Assembly: GCA_031378845.1 (NCBI GenBank)
Contig: JANNES010000010.1
Span: 34,762-98,761, forward strand
Direction of reading: 5' to 3'
Source of the DNA: JAJNPS01 sp031378845
GTDB lineage: Bacteria > Pseudomonadota > Alphaproteobacteria > Rhodobacterales > Rhodobacteraceae
Length of the DNA stretch: 64,000 nt
Under the pieces are notes generated by a model, which was not told the DNA's origin, did no database searches, and was given only the letters and a program-made list of their open reading frames with translations. This document shows positions 53,003 through 60,775 of the stretch, piece by piece (the first letter of the stretch is position 1; the number at the start of each line of letters is the position of its first letter). Position numbers and translations under genes: made by a program.

Positions 53003-53890
53003 ATGTCGGACACGCCCCATCCGAACACCTTGATCGGCCCAAAGTCGACACCCGTTATGGTGACTGACCGCCCTTACGATATGCGCCGTCTGTCCTATGC
53101 CGGGACTTTTCCCAATCCGATCAAGGCGGGTACGATCCGCGTGATTGAATGGCTGACGGCCAAAGTCCAGTTGTTGCGCCTGATCCGGTCCTTTGAAAAA
53201 TCGGGGGCACCGTTCGGGCCGCCCTTCTGGTCCAAGGCCATCCGGCATATGGGGATCAGAATAGATACTCCCGCCGCAGAGATTGCCAACATTCCTGCGA
53301 CCGGGCCTCTGGTTGTGGTGTCGAACCATCCGCATGGTCTGGTTGATGGGATGATCCTGGCAGAGCTGGTCTGCCGCGTGCGGCCCGATTTCAAGATCCT
53401 GACACGGTCGCTGCTGACGGGCATCCCCGAGGTCGAGCAGTTCATGATCCCGGTCCCCTTTCCGCATGAAGAAAATGCACGCGAGCTGGGCCTTGAGATG
53501 CGCAAAAAGACGATGGATCACCTCAAGGCCGGGGGGGCGATCATCCTCTTTCCAGCCGGCAAAGTTGCCATGTCGGAGACCTGGTTCGGACCTGCGATCG
53601 AGGCAGAATGGAACGTCTTTACCCACAAGATGATCCAGAAGAGCGGGGCGACGATCCTGCCGGTGCATTTTCTGGGCCGCAACAGCCGCACCTTTCTGAT
53701 CGCCAACAAGTTGTCGGATACGCTGCGTCAGGGGTTGCTGCTGTACGAAATCAAGCGGGCGCTTTTCAAGCCCCAGCGCCCCTTTATCGGTGAGCCGATC
53801 CTCGCGGACGAGTTGAAGAAATGGGAAGGTAACCCACGGGGGTTCCTGGCCTGGCTCAGGGAGTATACACTGGCGTTGGGGCGAAAGTAG
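53003..53890 (+). CDS. Lysophospholipid/1-acylglycerol acyltransferase family protein
   Basis: 295 aa. The LPLAT active site is VVVSNHPHGLVDGMI (HxxxxD) with a second block ILFPAGKVAMSETW and LPVHFLGRNSRTFL. It resembles the hemolysin-like/OlsA-type acyltransferases that complete ornithine- or glutamine-lipid synthesis. No OlsB is adjacent, so the acceptor is uncertain. ATG 53003 has AGAGG upstream. Starts 31 bp after ptsH and probably shares its transcript. Confidence 0.8.
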   Translation: MSDTPHPNTLIGPKSTPVMVTDRPYDMRRLSYAGTFPNPIKAGTIRVIEWLTAKVQLLRLIRSFEKSGAPFGPPFWSKAIRHMGIRIDTPAAEIANIPATGPLVVVSNHPHGLVDGMILAELVCRVRPDFKILTRSLLTGIPEVEQFMIPVPFPHEENARELGLEMRKKTMDHLKAGGAIILFPAGKVAMSETWFGPAIEAEWNVFTHKMIQKSGATILPVHFLGRNSRTFLIANKLSDTLRQGLLLYEIKRALFKPQRPFIGEPILADELKKWEGNPRGFLAWLREYTLALGRK

Positions 53891-53898
53891 GGACAGCG

Positions 53899-54498
53899 AT
53901 GAGAATTCTAGTGGTCGGCGCGGCTGGCGATGTTGGGACGGCAGCCTGCAGCGAACTTGGCGCGCGCCATGACATCATCCCTGTGGGCCGTACCAGCGGT
54001 GCCTATCAGGTGGACGTCTCCGATCTCGCCGCCGTGCGCAAGCTTTACCGAGAGGTCGGACAGATCGATGCGGTGGTGTCTTGTGCCGGTGATACGACCT
54101 TTGCCCCTCTGACAACTTTGGATCAGGAAAAGTTCATGGTTGGCCTGCGGCACAAGGTGATGGGACAGATCAATCTTGTCCTTGCCGGTCTGGACGCGAT
54201 TTCAGATGGCGGGTCCTTTACGCTGACCAGCGGAGTTCTGGACCGTGACCCGATCCGGATGGGCGTCAATGCGGCAACGGCGAACGGCGCCCTGGCTGGA
54301 TTTGTGAAAAGCTCTGCCATCGAGATGCCACGTGGCCTGCGGATCAACGTGGTCAGCCCGGGGATGCTGGATGTCTCTGAACCGCGATATGGCGAGTTTT
54401 TCATTGGACATAAGCCGACCTCATCGCACGACGTCGGCCTTGCCTACTTAAAATGCGTAGAGGGTGCGCTGACTGGGCAAGTGGTGATTGTTGCCTGA
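53899..54498 (+). CDS. Atypical short-chain dehydrogenase
   Basis: 199-aa Rossmann protein with ILVVGAAGDVGTAA at the N-terminus and VVSCAGDTTFAPL (NAG-like). The place of the SDR YxxxK is NAATANGALAGFVK, so the catalytic Tyr and Lys are missing. INVVSPGMLDVSE closes the nucleotide side. This short, catalysis-less form is a known subgroup; its substrate is unknown. Follows the acyltransferase by 8 bp and converges on hbd. Confidence 0.8.
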   Translation: MRILVVGAAGDVGTAACSELGARHDIIPVGRTSGAYQVDVSDLAAVRKLYREVGQIDAVVSCAGDTTFAPLTTLDQEKFMVGLRHKVMGQINLVLAGLDAISDGGSFTLTSGVLDRDPIRMGVNAATANGALAGFVKSSAIEMPRGLRINVVSPGMLDVSEPRYGEFFIGHKPTSSHDVGLAYLKCVEGALTGQVVIVA

Positions 54499-54515
54499 CA
54501 GTTGCAGCATCGTTC

Positions 54516-55391
54516 CTACCTGGTCGGCACCGGCACTTCGCCGCGATAGTCATAAAACCCCCGCTGCGTCTTGCGGCCCAGCCACCCGGCCTCGACGTAT
54601 TTCGTCAGCAAAGGGCACGGCCGGTACTTGGTGTCCGCGAGCCCCTCGTGCAACACGTTCATGATCGCGAGGCACGTATCCAGCCCGATGAAATCTGCCA
54701 GTTCCAGCGGCCCCATCGGATGGTTGGCCCCAAGTTTCAGCGACTCGTCGATAGATTTGACCGAGCCCACCCCCTCATAAAGCGTATAGACCGCCTCGTT
54801 GATCATCGGCATCAGGATGCGATTGACGATAAAGGCGGGGAAATCCTCGGCGCTGGCGGCGGTCTTGCCCAGTTTGCGCACGACCTCGTGCAGGCTGTCC
54901 CAGGTCTCCTGATCGGTCGCAATGCCCCGGATCAGCTCCACCAGTTGCATCACAGGCACCGGGTTCATGAAATGGAACCCCATGAACTTTTCGGGTCGGT
55001 CGGTGCGGCTGGCCAGACGTGTGATCGAGATCGACGAGGTGTTCGAGGTCAGGATGGTGGTGGGCTTCAGATGCGGCAACAAGTCCTGAAAGATCGTCTG
55101 CTTGACTGTTTCGCGTTCGGTCGCAGCCTCGATGATCAGATCACACTGCCCAAGATCCGCCAGTTTCAGCGTCGTCTTGATCCGCGCCATGGCTGCGGTC
55201 TTGGCAACGGGGGGGATCTTGCCACGGGCCACTTGTCGTTCGATGTTGCGGTCGATCAGGGTCAGCGCCTTGTCGAGGCTGTCTTGGGTCAGATCCGTCA
55301 TCAGCACGTAATAGCCCGCCAGTGCAAAGACATGCGCGATGCCGTTGCCCATCTGGCCTGCGCCGACGATACCCACCGTGCGGATGTCCAT
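54516..55391 (-). CDS. hbd: 3-hydroxybutyryl-CoA dehydrogenase
   Basis: 291 aa. NAD-binding GIVGAGQMGNGIAHVFALAGY at the N-terminus, catalytic His/Glu in KFMGFHFMNPVPVMQLVELI, and the dimer domain HPMGPLELADFIGLDT. It interconverts acetoacetyl-CoA and (S)-3-hydroxybutyryl-CoA in butyrate/PHB and ethylmalonyl-CoA metabolism. ATG 55391 gives MDIRTVGIVGAG; upstream in-frame codons are not conserved. Confidence 0.93.
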   Translation of the reverse strand: MDIRTVGIVGAGQMGNGIAHVFALAGYYVLMTDLTQDSLDKALTLIDRNIERQVARGKIPPVAKTAAMARIKTTLKLADLGQCDLIIEAATERETVKQTIFQDLLPHLKPTTILTSNTSSISITRLASRTDRPEKFMGFHFMNPVPVMQLVELIRGIATDQETWDSLHEVVRKLGKTAASAEDFPAFIVNRILMPMINEAVYTLYEGVGSVKSIDESLKLGANHPMGPLELADFIGLDTCLAIMNVLHEGLADTKYRPCPLLTKYVEAGWLGRKTQRGFYDYRGEVPVPTR

Positions 55392-55568
55392 GCTGCGCGC
55401 CCTCGTCCCTTTGCTGCAGCCGCACCATAGGCCCGGGCCAGCGTAGGGCGCAAGAGTGGCCGGGCAGGGCCTAATGCGTAAAAGAAACGGCAAATGTCGC
55501 GTTTAGGCTTTTGGAAAGATCGTCCCGGCAAAGTCGACCTTGGGTGAGTGACGATTGGGGTATGCAGG

Positions 55569-56396
55569 ATGGCGGATGCTTTCCACGGCGCGGGGGCGCT
55601 TGACTATTTTCCATGTCAATACGCGGGATCGCGGCTGACGTTCCGCGGGCCGCGCTGTGACATCAGCCGGAAGTTTATCGCCGTATTGGGCGGTAACGAA
55701 ACCTATGGCCGGTTTGTGCCGACGCCCTACCCGGACTTGCTTGAGGAATGGCTGGGTCTGCCGGTGGCCAACCTGGGATGCCTCGATGCAGGTCCCGACG
55801 CCTTTGTGCATGACCCCGAGGTGATCGCGATTGCCAATCGGGCCGAGGCGGTGGTGATCCAGATCCTTGGCGCGCAAAACCTGTCAAACCGCTATTTCAG
55901 CGTCCATCCGCGCCGCAACGACCGCTTTCTCGGGGCGACGCCGGCCCTGCGTGCGCTTTACCGTGCCACCGACTTTACCGAGTTTGCGTTTACCCGCCAT
56001 CTCTTGGGCGCGCTGCAGCGTGCCGGGCGCGAACGGTTCGAGCTGGTCGCCCGCGAACTGCGCGATGTCTGGGTGCAGCGGATGGGGGAGCTGTTGGCGC
56101 AGTTCACGGTGCCGGTCGTGCTGGTCTGGATCGCGGATCAGCCGCCGCCTGTGCGCGCGCGCCCGGCAGATCTCAACTACACGCCAATGCTGGTTGACGC
56201 TGAAATGATTGGCGCTGTTCGCGCGCAGGCGGCAGCCTATGCCGAGGTGGTCCTGAGCGTGTCTGCGCGCGCCGGTGGCCTTTCGGGCATGGCGTTCGCC
56301 CCGCTTGAGTCCCTCATGGCCAAGGGCCTTCCCGGCCCTGATGCCCACCGCGAGGTCGCCAGATGCCTGGCCGCGCTGCTGGACGACTTGTTATGA
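55569..56396 (+). CDS. DUF6473 family protein
   Basis: 275 aa from ATG 55569. FPCQYAGSRLTFRGPRCDIS near the N-terminus and FIAVLGGNETYGRFVPTPYP followed by VANLGCLDAGPDAF are the DUF6473 core, a GDSL/sulfotransferase-like fold of unknown role often seen near surface-glycan genes. No signal peptide. Lies between hbd and etfA on the opposite strand from both. Confidence 0.75.
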   Translation: MADAFHGAGALDYFPCQYAGSRLTFRGPRCDISRKFIAVLGGNETYGRFVPTPYPDLLEEWLGLPVANLGCLDAGPDAFVHDPEVIAIANRAEAVVIQILGAQNLSNRYFSVHPRRNDRFLGATPALRALYRATDFTEFAFTRHLLGALQRAGRERFELVARELRDVWVQRMGELLAQFTVPVVLVWIADQPPPVRARPADLNYTPMLVDAEMIGAVRAQAAAYAEVVLSVSARAGGLSGMAFAPLESLMAKGLPGPDAHREVARCLAALLDDLL

Positions 56397-56474
56397 GCCG
56401 ATGGCGCGTCCGGTCACCAAAAGACCGTGCTTCGCGGCGGCGATACACGGTCCTTTTGGCATGTCCAGACGGCG

Positions 56475-57401
56475 TCAGAGCTTTTTGATCAGTTCCGGCA
56501 CGATGGTGAAGAGATCACCGACAAGCCCGTAATCGGCCACCTGAAAGATCGGTGCCTCTTCGTCCTTGTTTATGGCGACGATGATCTTGCTGTCCTTCAT
56601 CCCTGCCAGGTGCTGGATCGCGCCCGAGATGCCGACGGCCACGTAAAGGTCAGGTGCGACGACCTTGCCGGTCTGGCCGACCTGCCAGTCGTTCGGGGCA
56701 TAGCCGCTGTCTACGGCGGCCCGGCTTGCGCCCACGGCCGCGTTCAGCTTGTCGGCAAGGCCCTCGATCAGATCAAAGCTTTCCTTGGACCCGACGCCGC
56801 GCCCGCCTGAAACGACGATCCCGGCGCTGGTCAGTTCGGGGCGATCGCTTGACGCGACCTTGTCCTCAACCCACGCCGACAGGCTGCCATCCGCTGCGGT
56901 CGCCAGCTTTTCGACCGAGGCCGACCCGCCCTTGCCTGCCGCATCGAACGTGGCGGTGCGGATCGTCATCACCTTTTTGGGGTCCGACGACTTTACCGTC
57001 TGGATCGCGTTGCCGGCATAGATCGGGCGCTCGAACGTGTCGGCGTCGATCACCGCAAGCACTTCGGAAATCACCATCACGTCCAGCATTGCCGCTACAC
57101 GCGGCAGCACCGATTTCGAAAACGCTCCCGACGCGGCAACGATGTGGGAGTAATCGACAGCCAGCCCCACAATCAGCGCCGCCGTTGGTTCCGCCAACGC
57201 ATGGCAATAGGCATGTGAATCGGCAAAGATCACTTTCGCAACGCCTTGCAACGTCGCAGCCTCATCCGCCGCCGCATCGCCGCCCATGCCCGCCACCAGC
57301 ACCGTCACCGGGCCCAGCGACTTGACCGCAGTCAGCGCCTTGGCCACCTGATCGGTCGCAAGCTGGCCTTCAATCACATCGGCAAGAAGAAGAACGGCCA
57401 T
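56475..57401 (-). CDS. etfA: Electron transfer flavoprotein, alpha subunit
   Basis: 308 aa. The C-terminal FAD domain has VVSGGRGVGSKESFDL, SRAAVDSGYAP and VGQTGKVVAPDLYVAVGISG. It accepts electrons from acyl-CoA dehydrogenases such as Mcd and passes them to ETF:ubiquinone oxidoreductase. The start ATG overlaps the etfB stop by 1 bp (TGATG). Confidence 0.96.
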   Translation of the reverse strand: MAVLLLADVIEGQLATDQVAKALTAVKSLGPVTVLVAGMGGDAAADEAATLQGVAKVIFADSHAYCHALAEPTAALIVGLAVDYSHIVAASGAFSKSVLPRVAAMLDVMVISEVLAVIDADTFERPIYAGNAIQTVKSSDPKKVMTIRTATFDAAGKGGSASVEKLATAADGSLSAWVEDKVASSDRPELTSAGIVVSGGRGVGSKESFDLIEGLADKLNAAVGASRAAVDSGYAPNDWQVGQTGKVVAPDLYVAVGISGAIQHLAGMKDSKIIVAINKDEEAPIFQVADYGLVGDLFTIVPELIKKL

Positions 57402-58162
57402 CAGATCACCCCCGCTTCGTCGCGCAATTTCGCGATCAGCTCGTCTACCGAAGCCACCTTGACGCCCGCCTTGCGCCCCGCCGGTTCCACCGTCTTGATA
57501 ACCGACAGGCGCGGGCTGACATCGACGCCGTAATCGGCGGGCGTCTTGACCGCCATCGGCTTGGTCTTGGCCTTCATGATGTTGGGCAAGCTGGCATAGC
57601 GCGGCTCGTTCAGGCGAAGATCGACCGTCACGATCGTCGGCATCTTGACCTTGATGGTCTGCAGACCGCCATCCACTTCGCGCGTCACCGTCGCATGATC
57701 GCCCTCGACTGCCAATGCGCTGACAAAGGTCGCCTGCGACCAGCCAAGCAGCGCCGACAACATCTGGCCCGTCGCGTTCATGTCATTGTCGATGGCCTGC
57801 TTGCCACAAAGGACAAGGCCCGGCGCCTCTTCCTTGACCACGGCAGCAAGCAGTTTTGCCACCGCCAAAGGCTCGATATCGACCTGCACGTCCGTGGTCG
57901 CCTCGATCAAGATGGCGCGGTCGGCCCCCATGGCCAAAGCGGTGCGCAGGGTTTCCTGCGCTTGCTTGACGCCGATCGAGACCACGATGATCTCGCTTGC
58001 GGCGCCTTTTTCGCGCAGGCGGATCGCCTCTTCGACGGCAATCTCGTCGAACGGGTTCATCGACATCTTCACATTGGCCAGATCGACGCCCGTGCCATCC
58101 GCTCTGACGCGAACCTTCACGTTATAGTCAATCACACGTTTGACAGGCACCAACACCTTCAT
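57401..58162 (-). CDS. etfB: Electron transfer flavoprotein, beta subunit
   Basis: 253 aa. MKVLVPVKRVIDYNVKVRV, MNPFDEIAVEEAIRLREKG and the AMP-binding CGKQAIDNDMNATGQMLSA match EtfB. The C-terminal loop LRLNEPRYASLPNIMKAKTK is the recognition loop that docks onto dehydrogenases. ATG 58162 has GGAG upstream. Confidence 0.96.
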   Translation of the reverse strand: MKVLVPVKRVIDYNVKVRVRADGTGVDLANVKMSMNPFDEIAVEEAIRLREKGAASEIIVVSIGVKQAQETLRTALAMGADRAILIEATTDVQVDIEPLAVAKLLAAVVKEEAPGLVLCGKQAIDNDMNATGQMLSALLGWSQATFVSALAVEGDHATVTREVDGGLQTIKVKMPTIVTVDLRLNEPRYASLPNIMKAKTKPMAVKTPADYGVDVSPRLSVIKTVEPAGRKAGVKVASVDELIAKLRDEAGVI

Positions 58163-58290
58163 CGGCGCAATCTCCATCATAGGGGCCAAAGCCCCGGTCA
58201 AGCTCTCTGGCGGCCTAACTAGCGCCTTGCGCGTCAAAGTGACAGGTCAAATGCGACGGAAACGCGCGGTGCGACGTCGCGTCCTTGCCT

Positions 58291-58863
58291 TCAGCGTGTC
58301 AGGCCCGGAACCCACAGCACGTCATCCTTGCCGTCATTGTTGGCAATACGACCCGCCACGAAAAACCAGTCCGAAAGCCGGTTCAGATACTTCACCGCGT
58401 CGGGGTTCACGTCTTCCATTGTCGCGGTTTCGACCACCAGCCGCTCTGCACGGCGGCAGACCGTGCGGCAAAGGTGCAGGTGGGCTGCCAGAACCGATCC
58501 GCCGGGCAGGATGAAACTGCGCAGCGGCGTCAGCTTTTCGTTCATCGCGTCGATCTCGGATTCCAGCCGCAGGACCTGCGATTCGATCATGCGCAACGGC
58601 GTGTAGCTCAGCGTCGGGTCCAGATGCCGGTCGGGGGTGCAAAGGTCCGCACCCAGATCGAAAAGGTCGTTCGAGATCCGTTTCAGTGCGGCATCCACCT
58701 CGGCGGTTGCATGCAGCCGCGCAAGACCCACCGTCGCGTTGGTTTCATCGACCGTGCCATAAGCCGAGACCCGGACAGAGTGTTTGGCCACGCGCGCGCC
58801 ATTGCCGAGTGCGGTTTCGCCTGCATCGCCGGTTTTGGTATAGATTTTCGACAGAACGACCAT
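58291..58863 (-). CDS. pduO: ATP:cob(I)alamin adenosyltransferase, PduO type
   Basis: 190 aa. ATP-binding SKIYTKTGDAGETALGNG, central ISNDLFDLGADLCTP, and RRAERLVVETATMEDVNPDAVKYLNRLSDW (split around VV) with the conserved Arg and Asp. It makes adenosylcobalamin, needed by the mutases of the ethylmalonyl-CoA pathway. Lies upstream of etfB on the same strand, 128 bp apart. Confidence 0.94.
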   Translation of the reverse strand: MVVLSKIYTKTGDAGETALGNGARVAKHSVRVSAYGTVDETNATVGLARLHATAEVDAALKRISNDLFDLGADLCTPDRHLDPTLSYTPLRMIESQVLRLESEIDAMNEKLTPLRSFILPGGSVLAAHLHLCRTVCRRAERLVVETATMEDVNPDAVKYLNRLSDWFFVAGRIANNDGKDDVLWVPGLTR

Positions 58864-58880
58864 GGGTTTCTCTTTTCGGT

Positions 58881-59084
58881 TCAGGCGCTGTGTGCCCAGG
58901 CAAAGGCCACGATGATGAGAACGGCGACCGCCTGTGCGGCGATACGGTATCGCATCAGGCGGTTGGCGTGCTTGCGATTGAACTCGCCACCTTTGGCAAA
59001 GCCGCCGATGCCGATCATCAAGATCACCAGCACGACAAGACAGCCAACGATGGCAAGCCAGAACAGGGGGTCACTTCGTAGCAT
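58881..59084 (-). CDS. Twin-transmembrane-helix small protein
   Basis: 67 aa: helix 1 FWLAIVGCLVVLVILMIGIG, a basic loop NRKHANRLMRYRI, helix 2 AAQAVAVLIIVAFAW. Matches the HIG1-like twin-transmembrane small proteins common in alphaproteobacteria, proposed to associate with respiratory complexes. 17 bp upstream of the adenosyltransferase gene. Confidence 0.82.
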   Translation of the reverse strand: MLRSDPLFWLAIVGCLVVLVILMIGIGGFAKGGEFNRKHANRLMRYRIAAQAVAVLIIVAFAWAHSA

Positions 59085-59149
59085 GGCATTCGTCCTTTGG
59101 TTTGTGGGGCAATCTAGCGGTCAGACGGCAAAAGGCGAACAGGGTGGCG

Positions 59150-59977
59150 TCAATTTCTTGCCAGAACCCAGTCCAGCGCCCGCGTCGGAAGCACCCGCCG
59201 CAAGACGTTGCTGATGTAGGTTGGCGTCGTCACGAAATAGCGCGGGCGCGGATGCGTCGCTTCCAAAGCGCGGATCAACTTGGTTGTGACAGCACTCGGG
59301 GGCAATTCAAACCGGTCCGGGCCTGACGCTGTGTAAAGCCTGTGACGCAGGGCCGTATACTGATCGCGCCGGGCCGAACGTTCCCAGTCGATCCATTTCT
59401 CGAAATGCGCAATGGCGTTTTCGCGGATCTTGGTGGTGATCGGGCCCGGCTCGATCAGCACGATGTCGATGCCGGTGCCGCGCATCTCGATCCGCAGCAC
59501 GTCCGTCAGCCCCTCCATCGCGAACTTGGTCGCCACATAGGCGCCGCGCCATGTCATCCCGACCAGTCCCAGCACAGATGAACAGTTGATGATCCGCCCA
59601 TGCCCTTGCGCGCGCATCACGGGGATCACCCGGCGCGTCAGGTCGTGATAGCCAAACAGGTTGACCTCGAAAATTTCCCGCAGCGCCCCGCGCGGCAGGT
59701 CCTCCACCGCGCCGGGGCAGCCGTGCGCCCCGTTGTTGAACAGCGCATCCAGCGTGCCCCCGGTGCGCGACAGCGCCTCGGCCACCGCCGCCGCAACGCT
59801 GGCCTCATCGGCGTAGTCCAGCACAAAGCTTTCCAGCCCTTCGGCTACCAGCCGCTCGCAATCCACCGGCTTGCGACAGGTCGCAAACACCCGCCAGCCG
59901 CGCGCGGTTAGCGTGCGCGCCGCATCGAGGCCGATGCCGGACGAACATCCGGTGATCAGAATGGAGCGCTGTTGCAT
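59150..59977 (-). CDS. SDR-family NAD(P)-dependent oxidoreductase
   Basis: 275 aa. Cofactor motif ILITGCSSGIGLDAA (TGxxxGIG), NNGAHG (NNAG), catalytic Ser in INCSSVLG and YVATK (YxxxK). The Gly-Ala-Tyr block GAYVATKFAMEGLTDVLRIE and the C-terminal extension resemble retinol/17-beta-type SDRs. Substrate unknown. Confidence 0.88.
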   Translation of the reverse strand: MQQRSILITGCSSGIGLDAARTLTARGWRVFATCRKPVDCERLVAEGLESFVLDYADEASVAAAVAEALSRTGGTLDALFNNGAHGCPGAVEDLPRGALREIFEVNLFGYHDLTRRVIPVMRAQGHGRIINCSSVLGLVGMTWRGAYVATKFAMEGLTDVLRIEMRGTGIDIVLIEPGPITTKIRENAIAHFEKWIDWERSARRDQYTALRHRLYTASGPDRFELPPSAVTTKLIRALEATHPRPRYFVTTPTYISNVLRRVLPTRALDWVLARN

Positions 59978-60045
59978 GGGTCGGCCTCGCGTTTCAGGCC
60001 TTCACTAGACGAGCCTGCGGCGTGGTGCAAACCCCACCCGGAACC

Positions 60046-60642
60046 TCAGGGCGCCGTGGGCGACAGAAAGTCCATCGAGACATAGCCTGTAACGCCATCG
60101 CCTTCGACGCTGACCATTGCCCAGCCCGCGCCATTGTCTGCCAGAACCAAGGCCGCGTCGCCGCGTGACAGCTTGCCGACAACTGGCGCATCGGTGGACG
60201 GATCCAGCCGCACGTTCACCGCGCGACCGGTGACATACCAGACTTCTGGGGCAGGGGCGTCGGCTTTGAGCGGCGTTTCAGACAATGGCTCGGTCGGCGC
60301 ATTCGACTGCCCCGGCAGGGCCGACAGGGTAAACACCTTGTCGGGCTGAGGTTTGAGGGCGGTGGGGGCAGTTTCGGGGGAGAATGTGACTTCCAGCACT
60401 TCGGCCTTGGGCGCTGTTGTTTTTCTCGGCGCAAGAAAGCTTCCTTCGGACGAGGTGGCCTTCGGTACAGCCGGGTTCCGGACCGCAGCCAGTTCGCGCG
60501 TCTCGACGGGTTGCACGATCACCAGCGCGGCAGGGTCGACACCCGCATTCACCAGACCAGGCCGCAATTGGCTGGGATCATTCCCAGCCAGTTGAAACGT
60601 CAGATAAAGCCCCAACAGCAGAACAACCAGCAGCTTGCCCAT
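60046..60642 (-). CDS. SH3-domain membrane-anchored protein
   Basis: 198 aa. N-terminal signal anchor (KLLVVLLLGLYLTFQLAG), a Pro/Ala/Thr-rich linker (residues 50-130), then a bacterial SH3b domain: WYVTGRAVNVRLDPSTDAPV, VGKLSRGDAALVL and GYVSMDFLSP. A likely periplasmic cell-wall-binding or structural protein. ATG 60642 starts the anchor. Confidence 0.78.
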   Translation of the reverse strand: MGKLLVVLLLGLYLTFQLAGNDPSQLRPGLVNAGVDPAALVIVQPVETRELAAVRNPAVPKATSSEGSFLAPRKTTAPKAEVLEVTFSPETAPTALKPQPDKVFTLSALPGQSNAPTEPLSETPLKADAPAPEVWYVTGRAVNVRLDPSTDAPVVGKLSRGDAALVLADNGAGWAMVSVEGDGVTGYVSMDFLSPTAP

Positions 60643-60775
60643 TACGCCCCCCACCATTCACACGTCTGTTTATTAACATGATTCTTCGCATGCGGGAGGG
60701 GATTGTGGAAAACTTTTTGTCACGCTGGCCGATTTGCGACTGGACCCCTCTCGGTCGGAACACTACACAACATCC

